In this document: positions 43,166-51,603 of the stretch, one piece after another
How positions within the stretch are numbered: position 1 is the stretch's first letter
Layout of the letters: the number at the start of each line of letters is the position of its first letter
NCBI GenBank assembly: GCA_963793335.1
Contig: CAWBZS010000013.1
Location: 124,001-188,000 of the forward strand
Origin: Sva-07 sp963793335
Lineage (GTDB): Bacteria > Actinomycetota > Acidimicrobiia > Acidimicrobiales > Ilumatobacteraceae
DNA: 64,000 nt
Direction of reading: 5' to 3'
The notes under the pieces: generated by a model
Database searches by the model: none
What the model saw: only the letters and a program-made list of their open reading frames with translations
What the model was told of the DNA's origin: nothing
Position numbers and translations under genes: made by a program

Positions 43166-44221
43166 ATGAGTTCGCCTCGACTCGTTGCCCTCGATCTTCC
43201 GGGTGGGCCTGCGTTCGTCGACGAACTGCAGCGCATCTGGGAAGCCGGCGATGCTGCACTCCCGGTCGATCAGCGGCTTCCGGCGACGGCCAAAGCGGCA
43301 CTACGCGTCGCGCTGCGCGTGGGCGAGCCGGTCGAGCCGGGTGATGCGCTGGTGATGGCCACCAGTGGGTCGACGGGGAGCCCGAAAGGCGTGGTGCTCA
43401 CACACGCTGCAATCGCGGCGTCAGCAGCAGCGACCAGCGAGCGTCTCGGCGTGACCGCCGACGATCACTGGCTCGCCTGTCTGCCGTTGGCCCACGTGGG
43501 CGGGTTGTCGGTGGTGACTCGGGCGCTGCACACCGGCACGACACTCACGGTGTTGCCAGGCTTCGATGTCGAAGCGGTACAACGTTGTGATGCGTCGCTG
43601 GTGTCACTCGTCGCGACCGCGCTCGCGCGGGTCGACGCCGCACGATTCCGGACGATCGTCCTCGGCGGAAGCCGACCTCCCGAGGATCGACCGGTCAACT
43701 GTGTCACCACGTACGGCATGACCGAGACCGGGAGTGGTGTGGTGTACGACGGGGTGCCGCTCGACGGCGTCGAGGTCGACATCGCCGCCGACGGCGAGAT
43801 CCGGCTTCGGGGGCCCATGTTGCTGCGCTGCTACCGCGACGGGTCGACCCCGTTCGGTCGCGACGGTTGGATGGCCACCGGAGATCTCGGTGCGTGGCGA
43901 CCCGACGGCCGCCTCGAGGTGCAGGGCAGGCGAAGCGAGCTGATCATCACCGGTGGCGAGAACGTGTGGCCCGAGGCCGTCGAGGCGGTATTGGCTGATC
44001 ATCCCGGTGTCGTCGATGTGATGGTGCGCGGCGTCGACGATCCCGAGTGGGGCCAAGTGGTCGACGCGGTCGTCGTTCCCGCTGCAGACCAGCCGACGCT
44101 CGACGAGCTGCGCGCACACGTCAAGGCCCATCACCCGGCGTTCATGGCACCCAAGCGGCTCACCTTTGCGACGTCGCTGCCGCGGACCGCGCTCGGCAAA
44201 CCTCGCCGACACGCCCTCTGA
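43166..44221 (+). CDS. menE: o-Succinylbenzoate-CoA ligase-like acyl-CoA synthetase
   Basis: 351 residues, shorter than most adenylate-forming enzymes but typical for actinobacterial MenE. Motifs are MATSGSTGSPKGVVLTH (P-loop), YGMTETGSGV, GWMATGDLGAWRPDGRLEVQGRRSELIITGGENVWP, and the C-terminal lysine in ALGKPRR. It activates o-succinylbenzoate with CoA for menaquinone synthesis. The nearby menA supports this assignment, though other carboxylic acids cannot be excluded. Confidence 0.85.
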   Translation: MSSPRLVALDLPGGPAFVDELQRIWEAGDAALPVDQRLPATAKAALRVALRVGEPVEPGDALVMATSGSTGSPKGVVLTHAAIAASAAATSERLGVTADDHWLACLPLAHVGGLSVVTRALHTGTTLTVLPGFDVEAVQRCDASLVSLVATALARVDAARFRTIVLGGSRPPEDRPVNCVTTYGMTETGSGVVYDGVPLDGVEVDIAADGEIRLRGPMLLRCYRDGSTPFGRDGWMATGDLGAWRPDGRLEVQGRRSELIITGGENVWPEAVEAVLADHPGVVDVMVRGVDDPEWGQVVDAVVVPAADQPTLDELRAHVKAHHPAFMAPKRLTFATSLPRTALGKPRRHAL

Positions 44222-44273
44222 GTGGCCAGGTCCCCGGCCAACACCGCGCAGCGTTGGGGTTGACGTCGAGGGG

Positions 44274-45026
44274 TCAGCCGGTGGGGGCAGCGACGCCGGC
44301 GCCACCGTCGATCACGTAGGTCTCGCCCGTGATCCAGCTGGCGAGGTCACTCGCCAGGAACGTCGCCAGGTTCGCGATGTCCTGCGGATCACCGAGTCGT
44401 TGCAGCGGCATGCGGGCAGCGAGCTGGTCGCCGAAATTGTCGACGAGGAACGCGGCGAAATCGGTCTTGACCAACCCGGGGGCGATGCCGACCACCCGGG
44501 TCGGGCCGAGTTCGGCAGCGAGCTGGCGCGTCATGTGGATCAGCGCTGCCTTGGTGAGGTTGTAGATGCCGAGGCCGCCACCGTCGGTTCGCAGACCTCC
44601 GACCGAGGCGATGTTGATGATCGTGCCCGGCCGATCCTTGAACGCGTGCTCCCAGGCGGCCTTGCTCCACCACACCGGGGCTTCGAGGTTGACCTGGAAG
44701 GTCTTGTCGTATCGACCTTTGTCGACGTCGAGCAAGCGCCCGTAGTACGGGTTGGTGGCCGCGTTGTTGACCAAGATGTCGAGGCCACCGAAGCGTTCGA
44801 TCGTGGCGCTCACGGCACGCTCACCGGCATCGAGGTCGCCGGCGTTGGCTGCGAAGACCTCGACCTCGCCGTCCATGTCGGCTCGCGCAGCTTCCAGCTG
44901 ATCCTGCTTGCGGCTGTTGATCATCACCTTGGCGCCCGATGCTGCGAGCGACGCTGCGATCGCCTTTCCGATGCCCTTCGAGGCGCCGGTGACCAGCGCA
45001 ACCTTGCCGTCGAGTGAGATGTCCAT
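44274..45026 (-). CDS. Short-chain dehydrogenase/reductase
   Basis: 250 residues. The cofactor motif TGASKGIGKAIA, the NNAATNP helix, serine in IINIASVGG, and Tyr/Lys in YNLTKAALIHM form a classical SDR. VVGIAPGLVKTDFA and ETYVIDGGAG close the domain. Substrate unknown, similar to FabG-like or 3-oxoacyl-CoA reductases. The ATG at 45026 is preferred over a longer frame that runs into the DUF2510 gene. Convergent with menE. Confidence 0.87.
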   Translation of the reverse strand: MDISLDGKVALVTGASKGIGKAIAASLAASGAKVMINSRKQDQLEAARADMDGEVEVFAANAGDLDAGERAVSATIERFGGLDILVNNAATNPYYGRLLDVDKGRYDKTFQVNLEAPVWWSKAAWEHAFKDRPGTIINIASVGGLRTDGGGLGIYNLTKAALIHMTRQLAAELGPTRVVGIAPGLVKTDFAAFLVDNFGDQLAARMPLQRLGDPQDIANLATFLASDLASWITGETYVIDGGAGVAAPTG

Positions 45027-45037
45027 GGCCGAGGAAC

Positions 45038-46135
45038 TTAGGTGTGCCGAGCTGTCGTGGACGAACCGGTCGTGCCGTCGAGTTGGTCCAGGATCACGGT
45101 CTGCGAACTCACCGACACGATCGTGCTCACGGCGTTCACCACTGCGTTGACCACGAACCACATCGAGACGGCGACGACGACGCCGAGCAAGGAGGTCACG
45201 TTGTTGACCAGGCTCAGCGAACCCGAGATCGCGCCGGCGATCAGCGCCGCCACGATCAGCCGTCCGAGCACGAAGCCGATTCGACCATGGGTGATGTTCC
45301 AACTCCGCCTGATGCCCAGTCCGTGGTCGCCCAGCGCCGCGATCACGACGGCCAGACCCAACCGTCCGACGAGCCACACCCCGACCACGAGCCCAGCGAC
45401 CACACAGAAGAACACCGTGAGCCCGATCGCTCCCCCGCCCGCATCGGCGAGCAGCAACACCAGCACGGGAACCGACAGCACCACCAGCACCCCGAGCGCG
45501 AGGGCCCCGAGGGCCAACGACGACAGCAGCACGGCTGGCGTCCGCCGCAACGCCGCCCGCGCCGATGCCGCCACCGAACGATCGCCGAGACCCGCGCGTT
45601 CGTCGACTGCGTCATCGACGTCGCCATCGCGGGACGTACGAGCTGCAGTCTGCGCGACGAGCGCGAACGACCAGGCGGTCACGATGAGGGCGACGGCGGT
45701 CAGCAGGAACGCCCAAGGCAGTACCGCCCAGAACAGCTCGCCCAGCAGCTCCACGACGCGGTCCGCTTCGGCATCGGTCAGCGTCACCGGATCGGCCGGA
45801 CCGATCGTGAAGATGTCGAGGTCGAGCAGACGGCGCAGCTCCTGCCCCCGGCCGCTCTCGAGCGCCGCGATCAGCACGACCGCAGCAGCGAGGCCGAACC
45901 CTGCCCACGCTCCGAACACCAGCAGCCCGACCCGTCGGGTGACCGCCCACACCGCGGCGGCGGATCGTTCGAACCAGAAGCTGAACGACTGCATGTCACG
46001 TGGCGGCGGCACCCACATCGGAGCCCGATGATCGGTCCAGCTCGCGCCGTCCCACCACCGCCAGGTCGACGCCTGCTCAGGATCGTCGTACCACCCCGGG
46101 GCCGGCATCGGTGGTGGACCGGTCGGCCAGGTCAT
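45038..46135 (-). CDS. DUF2510-domain multi-pass membrane protein
   Basis: 365 residues. The N-terminal PAPGWYDDPEQASTWRWWDGASWTDHR is the DUF2510 tryptophan motif (W-Y-x-D-P...W-W-D-G-x-x-W-T). The rest contains about six long hydrophobic helices that could form a membrane core. Function unknown. The ATG at 46135 overlaps the ybeY stop by 4 bases (ATGA), so it follows phoH-ybeY in one operon. Confidence 0.83.
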   Translation of the reverse strand: MTWPTGPPPMPAPGWYDDPEQASTWRWWDGASWTDHRAPMWVPPPRDMQSFSFWFERSAAAVWAVTRRVGLLVFGAWAGFGLAAAVVLIAALESGRGQELRRLLDLDIFTIGPADPVTLTDAEADRVVELLGELFWAVLPWAFLLTAVALIVTAWSFALVAQTAARTSRDGDVDDAVDERAGLGDRSVAASARAALRRTPAVLLSSLALGALALGVLVVLSVPVLVLLLADAGGGAIGLTVFFCVVAGLVVGVWLVGRLGLAVVIAALGDHGLGIRRSWNITHGRIGFVLGRLIVAALIAGAISGSLSLVNNVTSLLGVVVAVSMWFVVNAVVNAVSTIVSVSSQTVILDQLDGTTGSSTTARHT

Positions 46136-46650
46136 CCGTGGTCGCCAACCTCGTCGTGCACTTGCCGAAACCCCTGCGGGGCGGTGCCGTGCCAATGGAA
46201 CCGTTCGAGCAGGTCGAGTTCACACGAGCGCATCGCCGCCGTCTCCGCCGGTTCGGCGTGGTCATGACCCAGGACGTGGAGAATGCCGTGCACGACCAGC
46301 AGGGCCAGCTCGTCATCGAGCGTCCCGGCATGTTCGGGGTACTGCTCCGACGCCACGGCCGGGCTGATCACCACATCTCCGAGCAGCACCGGAACGCCGG
46401 GGAGCGGCTCGTCGTCGAGCGGGAACGACAAGACGTCGGTCGGCCCCGACGATCCCATGTGTTCTGCGTTGAGTTCGGCGATGTCGTCGAGGCCGATGAA
46501 CGTCACGGTGAGTTCACCGTCGACGCCCTGGTCGGCGAGCACGGCACGTGCGAGGCGATGCCAGCGCTCGAGATCGATCGATACGTGCGGTGAGTCATCG
46601 AGGTCGCGTTCATCGGCGACGACGACGGTTGCGGCCTGGCTCGGGGTCAT
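46132..46650 (-). CDS. ybeY: Endoribonuclease YbeY (rRNA maturation)
   Basis: 172 residues. The zinc motif HGILHVLGHDH (H-G-x-L-H-L-x-G-y-D-H) is complete, preceded by TDVLSFPLDDEP. YbeY acts as a single-strand endoribonuclease in 16S rRNA 3' processing and ribosome quality control. It follows phoH by 48 bases and overlaps the DUF2510 gene. The phoH-ybeY pairing is conserved in bacteria. Confidence 0.95.
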   Translation of the reverse strand: MTPSQAATVVVADERDLDDSPHVSIDLERWHRLARAVLADQGVDGELTVTFIGLDDIAELNAEHMGSSGPTDVLSFPLDDEPLPGVPVLLGDVVISPAVASEQYPEHAGTLDDELALLVVHGILHVLGHDHAEPAETAAMRSCELDLLERFHWHGTAPQGFRQVHDEVGDHG

Positions 46651-46698
46651 CGCACCGACGCAGCGTGAAGCATCTCGGTCACGTTCACCTCGCCGGTG

Positions 46699-47673
46699 TC
46701 ACTCGGTGCTCGCACCAGCGTCCAGTTGCTCGTATGCCGCAACGATGTCGGCGACGATTCGATGGCGGACCACGTCAGCACCGGTCAGCCGGCAGAACGC
46801 CAGCCCATCGATATCGGTCAGCACCTGCTCCAAACCTGCGAGGCCGCTCTTGCCCATCGGGACATCCACCTGCGTCGTGTCACCGGTGACGACCACCTGC
46901 GACCCGAAACCGATACGCGTGAGGAACATCTTCATCTGCTCCGGTGTGGCGTTCTGGGCCTCGTCGAGGATGATGAAGCTGTTGTTGAGTGTCCGTCCGC
47001 GCATGAATGCCAGTGGGGCCACCTCGACCACTTGCCGCTCGAGCAGGCGCTGCACCGCATCGGGGTCGAGCATGTCGTACAGCGCGTCGTACAGCGGGCG
47101 GAGGTATGGGTCGATCTTCGCCATCAGGTCACCTGGGAGGAAGCCGAGTCGCTCCCCCGCCTCGACCGCTGGCCGCGTGAGAATGATCCGCTGCACCTCC
47201 TTGGCCTGCAACGCCTTGACGGCCATCGCCACCGCAAGCCAGGACTTCCCGGTTCCTGCGGGTCCCAGACCGAACGTGATCACGTTGTCGGCGATCGTGT
47301 CGACGTAGCGCTTCTGTCCAGCGGTCTTCGGCTTGACCTGACGGCCCTTGGCCCCACGCAGGACCTGATGTGTGAGGATCTCGCTCGGCCGTTCGCTCGC
47401 CCCGACCATTGTCATCACTCGCGCGAGGGTGACGTCATCGAGTTGCTGACCGGACTGCAGCAGCGTGGAGAGCTCCTCGAACAGGCTCGACACCGTCGCG
47501 ACCTCGGTGCTCTGCTCACCCGAAACCCGCACCTCGTTGCCGCGGACACTGATGCGAACCGACGGGAAGCGCTGTTCGATTTGGCGCAGGTGGTGATCGC
47601 GAGGTCCGACGAGAGCGGTCATCACATGGGTGCCGGGGACGACGATGGTCGTTGAAGAGCTGGGTACGGTCAT
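46699..47673 (-). CDS. phoH: PhoH-family ATPase
   Basis: 324 residues. Walker A is GLGPAGTGKSWLAVA, Walker B FIILDEAQNATPEQMK, with LTRPAVEAGERLGFLPGDL and VVTGDTTQVDVP as further PhoH marks. The N-terminal KH-like region precedes the ATPase core. It probably works with YbeY in RNA metabolism. It starts at 47673 and is divergent from the GH10 gene; the gap of 126 bases holds a TACCGT -10-like box for that gene. Confidence 0.93.
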   Translation of the reverse strand: MTVPSSSTTIVVPGTHVMTALVGPRDHHLRQIEQRFPSVRISVRGNEVRVSGEQSTEVATVSSLFEELSTLLQSGQQLDDVTLARVMTMVGASERPSEILTHQVLRGAKGRQVKPKTAGQKRYVDTIADNVITFGLGPAGTGKSWLAVAMAVKALQAKEVQRIILTRPAVEAGERLGFLPGDLMAKIDPYLRPLYDALYDMLDPDAVQRLLERQVVEVAPLAFMRGRTLNNSFIILDEAQNATPEQMKMFLTRIGFGSQVVVTGDTTQVDVPMGKSGLAGLEQVLTDIDGLAFCRLTGADVVRHRIVADIVAAYEQLDAGASTE

Positions 47674-47799
47674 GCGAGTGAGGATCCTGTGTTCAGGCTA
47701 CTTGCCGTCGCCTGTGGACCCGCAACGATGCTGAGCCGGCACCGGGCCATCGGGGTGCCGCCAGCGACTGTCCGACGGCAACTACCGTCGATCTGTCCC

Positions 47800-49158
47800 A
47801 TGTTGAATCGACGCAGACCTCACACTCGACGCATGCTGGTCGGGCTCGCCGTGCTCGGGCTCTCCGTCTCGGCCGCTGCGGGAGCGATGCAGGCACAGAC
47901 GACGTCATTGCGGCCGCTCGCCGACGATGCCGGTGTCGTGCTCGGCGCCGCCGTCGACAGCGCCGGCCTCGATGACGCCGCCTACCGGGCCCTCTTGATC
48001 GACCACGTGAACATGCTGTCCACCCGCGATCAGCTGTCGATGTCGGCCGTGCAGCCGGAGCAGGGAGTGTTCGACTTCAGTCGTGCCGATGCGATCGTCG
48101 ACTTCGCCGCCGAGCAGTCGATGACCGTGCGCGGCCACGAGTTGATCGGCCCCGACGTGCCCGAGTGGGTTCGCACCGGCGACTGGACCGCAGAGACCCT
48201 GTCCCAGGTCCTCACCGAGCACATCACCACCGTGGTGCGCCACTACCGCAACGAGTATCCCGGCGTGGTCACCCAGTGGGACGTGGTGGGCGACGCCGTC
48301 CTGCCCGACGGGTCGCTGCGACCGACCATCTGGCAGCAGGTGATCGGCGACGACCACGTCCGCATCGCGTTCGAAGCGGCACGAGCAGCCGACCCGAATG
48401 CACAGCTCTTCTACGACGACTTCTTCGACGACTTCGCCGTCACCCAGGACGCCGTTGCCTCCGGTGTGGCCCTCTCCCCGGGCGCCAGTGCCGAGCGCAG
48501 CAGCTGCGACGAGGTTCCGAAGTGCGTCGGCGTGCGCGATCGCGTCGCCGCCTTGGTCGCCAACGGGGTGCCGATCGACGGCATCGGGTTCCAGTCGCAC
48601 CTGTCGTCACCCGACCCGTTCGACTTCGAGCAGTTCTCATCGTGGGTGGACGACCTGTCGTTGCGCTGGGCGATCACGGAGTTCGACGTTCCGCTCCCGA
48701 CGACCGAGATCGACGACGCTGACAGTCTGGCGTTCCAGGCGGCGGTCTATGCCGATGCGCTTGCCGCCTGCGCCGATGCTGCAGCGTGCGACACGTTCAT
48801 GACCTGGGGAATCACGGATCGATTCTCCCCGATCCCGTTCGTGACCGGCGGAGCGTTCGGCGGCGCGCTCTGGTTCGACGAAGCCGATCTCCCCAAGCCT
48901 GCCTTCGGAGCGATGGCGGACGTCCTGACCGAACGGGCGCCGACGACCGCCGTCGCCTCGACCTCGACCTCCGTCGTCACCGACGCCAGCACGTCGACAG
49001 CCCCGTCGACGACCGTCATCGGCGCCGACGATGGCTCGAATCCCGACAGCACCGACGACCCGAACACGACGTTCCTCGCAATTCTGATCGGTGGTGGCGC
49101 CCTGACGCTCGTCGCTGGGATCGTGGTGCTCGTGCGTCGTGGGCGAGCACCACGATGA
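47800..49158 (+). CDS. Cell-surface GH10-family protein with altered acid/base residue
   Basis: 452 residues: a signal peptide (MLVGLAVLGLSVSAAAGAM), a GH10 (beta-1,4-xylanase family) barrel, a Thr/Ser-rich linker from about 385, and a C-terminal membrane helix (AILIGGGALTLVAGIVVLV) with RRGR anchor. The nucleophile motif ITEFD has E294. The acid/base motif, normally W-D-V-V-N-E-A, reads W160-D-V-V-G-D-A, replacing both Asn and the catalytic Glu. RGHELIGPDVPEWV also differs from the usual RGHTLVWHSQ. It may be inactive or have changed chemistry. Longer starts upstream are less likely. Confidence 0.82.
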   Translation: MLNRRRPHTRRMLVGLAVLGLSVSAAAGAMQAQTTSLRPLADDAGVVLGAAVDSAGLDDAAYRALLIDHVNMLSTRDQLSMSAVQPEQGVFDFSRADAIVDFAAEQSMTVRGHELIGPDVPEWVRTGDWTAETLSQVLTEHITTVVRHYRNEYPGVVTQWDVVGDAVLPDGSLRPTIWQQVIGDDHVRIAFEAARAADPNAQLFYDDFFDDFAVTQDAVASGVALSPGASAERSSCDEVPKCVGVRDRVAALVANGVPIDGIGFQSHLSSPDPFDFEQFSSWVDDLSLRWAITEFDVPLPTTEIDDADSLAFQAAVYADALAACADAAACDTFMTWGITDRFSPIPFVTGGAFGGALWFDEADLPKPAFGAMADVLTERAPTTAVASTSTSVVTDASTSTAPSTTVIGADDGSNPDSTDDPNTTFLAILIGGGALTLVAGIVVLVRRGRAPR

Positions 49159-49206
49159 ACCAGGGGCCGCCGACGGTCCCCGCGGAGGGCAGCCGCGTTC
49201 GGCCGC

Positions 49207-50364
49207 TCAGCGGACGAGGGATTCGTAGATCGCCATCGTCCGCCGTGCTGCGACGTCCCAGCCGAAATCGGCAACCGCCCGTCGACGCCCCGCGACGCCC
49301 ATCGCTCTGGCCCGGTCGGGGGCGCGCACCACGTCGTTGACCGCGTCAGCAAGACCCGCCTCGAACGCATCCGGGTCGCCCACGTCGTAGTGCACCAGCC
49401 GGCCCGTCTCCCCGTCGACGACGACATCGGGGATTCCACCGACGTCGCTCGCGACGACCGCGGTCTCGCACGCCATCGCCTCGAGGTTCACGATGCCGAG
49501 CGGTTCATAGACCGACGGGCAGACGAACACCGTGCCGTGCGTGAGCACCTGGCGTACCTGCTCACGCGGCAACATCTCCGACACGAGATGAACCCCGTCG
49601 CGTTCGGCGCGCAGCGTCGCGACGAGGTCGTCGGTCTCGGCGGCCAGCTCGGGGGTGTCGGCTGCGCCGGCCAACAGCACGAGCTGGACCGACTCATCGA
49701 AGCCCAGCGCAGCACGAAGCAGGTGGGGAACACCCTTCTGACGCGTGATGCGGCCGACGAACACGGCCGACGGCCGCGCAGGGTCGACACCCAACCGCTC
49801 GAGGACATCCGTGTCGGGATCGGGCCGGTAGAAGTCGGTGTCGATGCCGTTGTGGACGACGTGCACCTTCGCCTCGTCGAGTGTCGGGTAGGCCGACAGG
49901 ACATCACGCTTCGACCCTCGGCTCACCGCGATCACCGCGTCGGCGCCCTCGTACGCGGTGCGTTCGGCCCACGACGACACCCGGTAACCGCCGCCGAGTT
50001 GTTCGGCCTTCCACGGCCGGTGGGGCTCGAGCGAATGCGACGTCACGACGTGAGGAATGTCGTAGAGCAGCTTCGCCCAGTGACCGCCCATGTTGGCGTA
50101 CCACGTGTGGGAGTGGACGATGTCGCAACCCGCGGTCTGATCAGCCATCGTCAAGTCGGCCGCCAGCGTCCGCAGGGCAGCGTTCGCGTCGACGAGCAGC
50201 GGGTTGCGTTCAGAGTGGGCGGTGGCGCCCGAACGGGGATCGCCCATGCAGTGCACGTCGACATCCGCGAGCTGCACCAGCTCCCGGACGAGAAAGTCCA
50301 CATGGACGCCGGCACCACCGTAGACGTCAGGCGGATACTCGCGGGTCAGGATCCCGATGCGCAT
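49207..50364 (-). CDS. glgA: GT4 glycosyltransferase, actinobacterial glycogen synthase type
   Basis: 385 residues with the GT-B fold. The N-terminal TREYPPDVYGGAGVHVDFLVREL (K/R-x-G-G motif region) and VHSHTWYANMGGHWAK are typical of actinobacterial GlgA/GlgM. VHNGIDTDFYRPDPDT and PSVYEPLGIVNLEAMACETAVVASDVGGIPDVV carry the donor-binding E-x7-E motif. In mycobacteria the homologue makes maltose-1-phosphate from ADP-glucose. The tRNA-Cys gene lies just upstream. Exact product unproven. Confidence 0.88.
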   Translation of the reverse strand: MRIGILTREYPPDVYGGAGVHVDFLVRELVQLADVDVHCMGDPRSGATAHSERNPLLVDANAALRTLAADLTMADQTAGCDIVHSHTWYANMGGHWAKLLYDIPHVVTSHSLEPHRPWKAEQLGGGYRVSSWAERTAYEGADAVIAVSRGSKRDVLSAYPTLDEAKVHVVHNGIDTDFYRPDPDTDVLERLGVDPARPSAVFVGRITRQKGVPHLLRAALGFDESVQLVLLAGAADTPELAAETDDLVATLRAERDGVHLVSEMLPREQVRQVLTHGTVFVCPSVYEPLGIVNLEAMACETAVVASDVGGIPDVVVDGETGRLVHYDVGDPDAFEAGLADAVNDVVRAPDRARAMGVAGRRRAVADFGWDVAARRTMAIYESLVR

Positions 50365-50458
50365 TCGGCCACCGTACCGGCCAGGCCAGTGCTGGCGGGA
50401 TACGCACTCGGAGCGGGCGACACCATCGCTGCCGAAGGGGCCCTGGTTCCAACGAAAA

Positions 50459-50490
50459 CCCCCTGAGCAGGAACGAATCCTGCTCAGGGG
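50459..50490 (-). terminator. Intrinsic terminator of tRNA-Cys
   Basis: Read on the minus strand, CCCCTGAGCAGGA, loop TTCGT, TCCTGCTCAGGGGG is followed by TTTT. The 13-bp G+C-rich stem with a short T-run starts just past the CCA end of tRNA-Cys. It is the best classical terminator in the window. Confidence 0.8.
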
Positions 50491-50491
50491 T

Positions 50492-50566
50492 TGGAGGCGA
50501 CGGTGAGAATCGAACTCACGTACACGGCTTTGCAGGCCGTTGCCTAAACCACTCGGCCACGTCGCC
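50492..50566 (-). tRNA. tRNA-Cys (GCA)
   Basis: Minus-strand cloverleaf: acceptor GGCGACG pairs with CGTCGCC, the D-arm contains GCCGAGTGGTTTAGGC, the anticodon stem-loop CGGCCTGCAAAGCCG shows anticodon GCA, and the T-arm is GTGAGTTCGATTCTCAC. The discriminator is U73 and the CCA is encoded (50492-50494), as expected for cysteine tRNAs. It is followed by an intrinsic terminator. Confidence 0.96.
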
Positions 50567-50610
50567 AGTTGCGGGGCCGAGGATAGCGGCGATGCGGGTC
50601 GTTGCCGTGC

Positions 50611-51603
50611 TCATCCGATCGAGTCGTACCAGGCCGCAAGGCGGGCCAGTCCCTCGTCGATCGACACGGTGGCGATCCAACCCAGATCGGCGGTCGCCGG
50701 GCGAGGATCGAACCAGTGCGCGGTGCCGAGCTGCTCGGCCAAGAACTGGGTCATCGGTGGCTCGTCGTTGCGCCGGAGCGCAGGCCAGGCGCGCTCGACC
50801 AACGCACCGACGGCGCGGCCGACGGGCAGCGACACGTCACGAGGGGCGAACGGCACCTGTGCGGCATCGCAGATCCCCTCCACCAGCTCACGGATCATCC
50901 TCGGCTCACCGTTGGAGATCACATAGGCACGCCCGGAGCACCGCGCACCGGGTTCCACGGCGTCGAGGGCTGCGACCAGCGCATCCACTGCATTGTCGAT
51001 GTAGGTCGTGTCGACCAACGCCCTGCCGCCACCGACCAACGCCAAACGTCCGCTGCGTGCACGTTCGACGATGCGCCCGACCAACTGTGTGTCGCCCGGC
51101 CCCCAGACGAGGTGAGGGCGGAGAGCGACGACCCCCATCTCGTCGCTCGCCCTCGCCAGCGCGTCGAGCTCGGCCATCGCCTTCGACTCGGGATACCAGG
51201 CACGTGTACGCCCCAACACCGGTGCGTCCGCCTGCCCCCCGACGATCGGTTCCCCGCCGTGAGCGACCGACGGTGACGAGACGTGGACGAATCGCCTGGC
51301 ACCCGCTCTGGCCGCCGCGTCGAGCATGTTGGTGGTGCCGTCGACGTTGATCGATCGGTACTCGTCCCAGCTGCCGACCACGCCGACCTTGGCCGCAAGA
51401 TGCACCACGCCGTCACAACCGGCAATCGCCGTCACCACGTCTCGCTCGTCTCGGATGTCGCCGAGTGCTTGACGAATCCCGAGCTGATCGAGGTCGTCGG
51501 ACCGACGTCGCTGCAGCGCCACCACCTCGTCGCCTCGATCGACCAGCGCCGCAAGCACTCCCCGGCCGATCAGGCTGGAGCCGCCGGTGACGAGCACCTT
51601 CAT
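50611..51603 (-). CDS. oleD: OleD-like NADPH-dependent 2-alkyl-3-ketoacid reductase
   Basis: A 330-residue extended SDR (3-beta-HSD type). VLVTGGSSLIGRGVLAAL binds NADP, with VVHLAAKVG, HVSSPSV and Y-x-x-S-K variant YPESKAMAE as the catalytic Tyr/Lys. Its ATG overlaps the oleBC stop by 4 bases (ATGA), which identifies it as OleD of the olefin pathway: it reduces the 2-alkyl-3-ketoalkanoate made by OleA to the beta-hydroxy acid, substrate of the OleC part of the fusion. Confidence 0.88.
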   Translation of the reverse strand: MKVLVTGGSSLIGRGVLAALVDRGDEVVALQRRRSDDLDQLGIRQALGDIRDERDVVTAIAGCDGVVHLAAKVGVVGSWDEYRSINVDGTTNMLDAAARAGARRFVHVSSPSVAHGGEPIVGGQADAPVLGRTRAWYPESKAMAELDALARASDEMGVVALRPHLVWGPGDTQLVGRIVERARSGRLALVGGGRALVDTTYIDNAVDALVAALDAVEPGARCSGRAYVISNGEPRMIRELVEGICDAAQVPFAPRDVSLPVGRAVGALVERAWPALRRNDEPPMTQFLAEQLGTAHWFDPRPATADLGWIATVSIDEGLARLAAWYDSIG

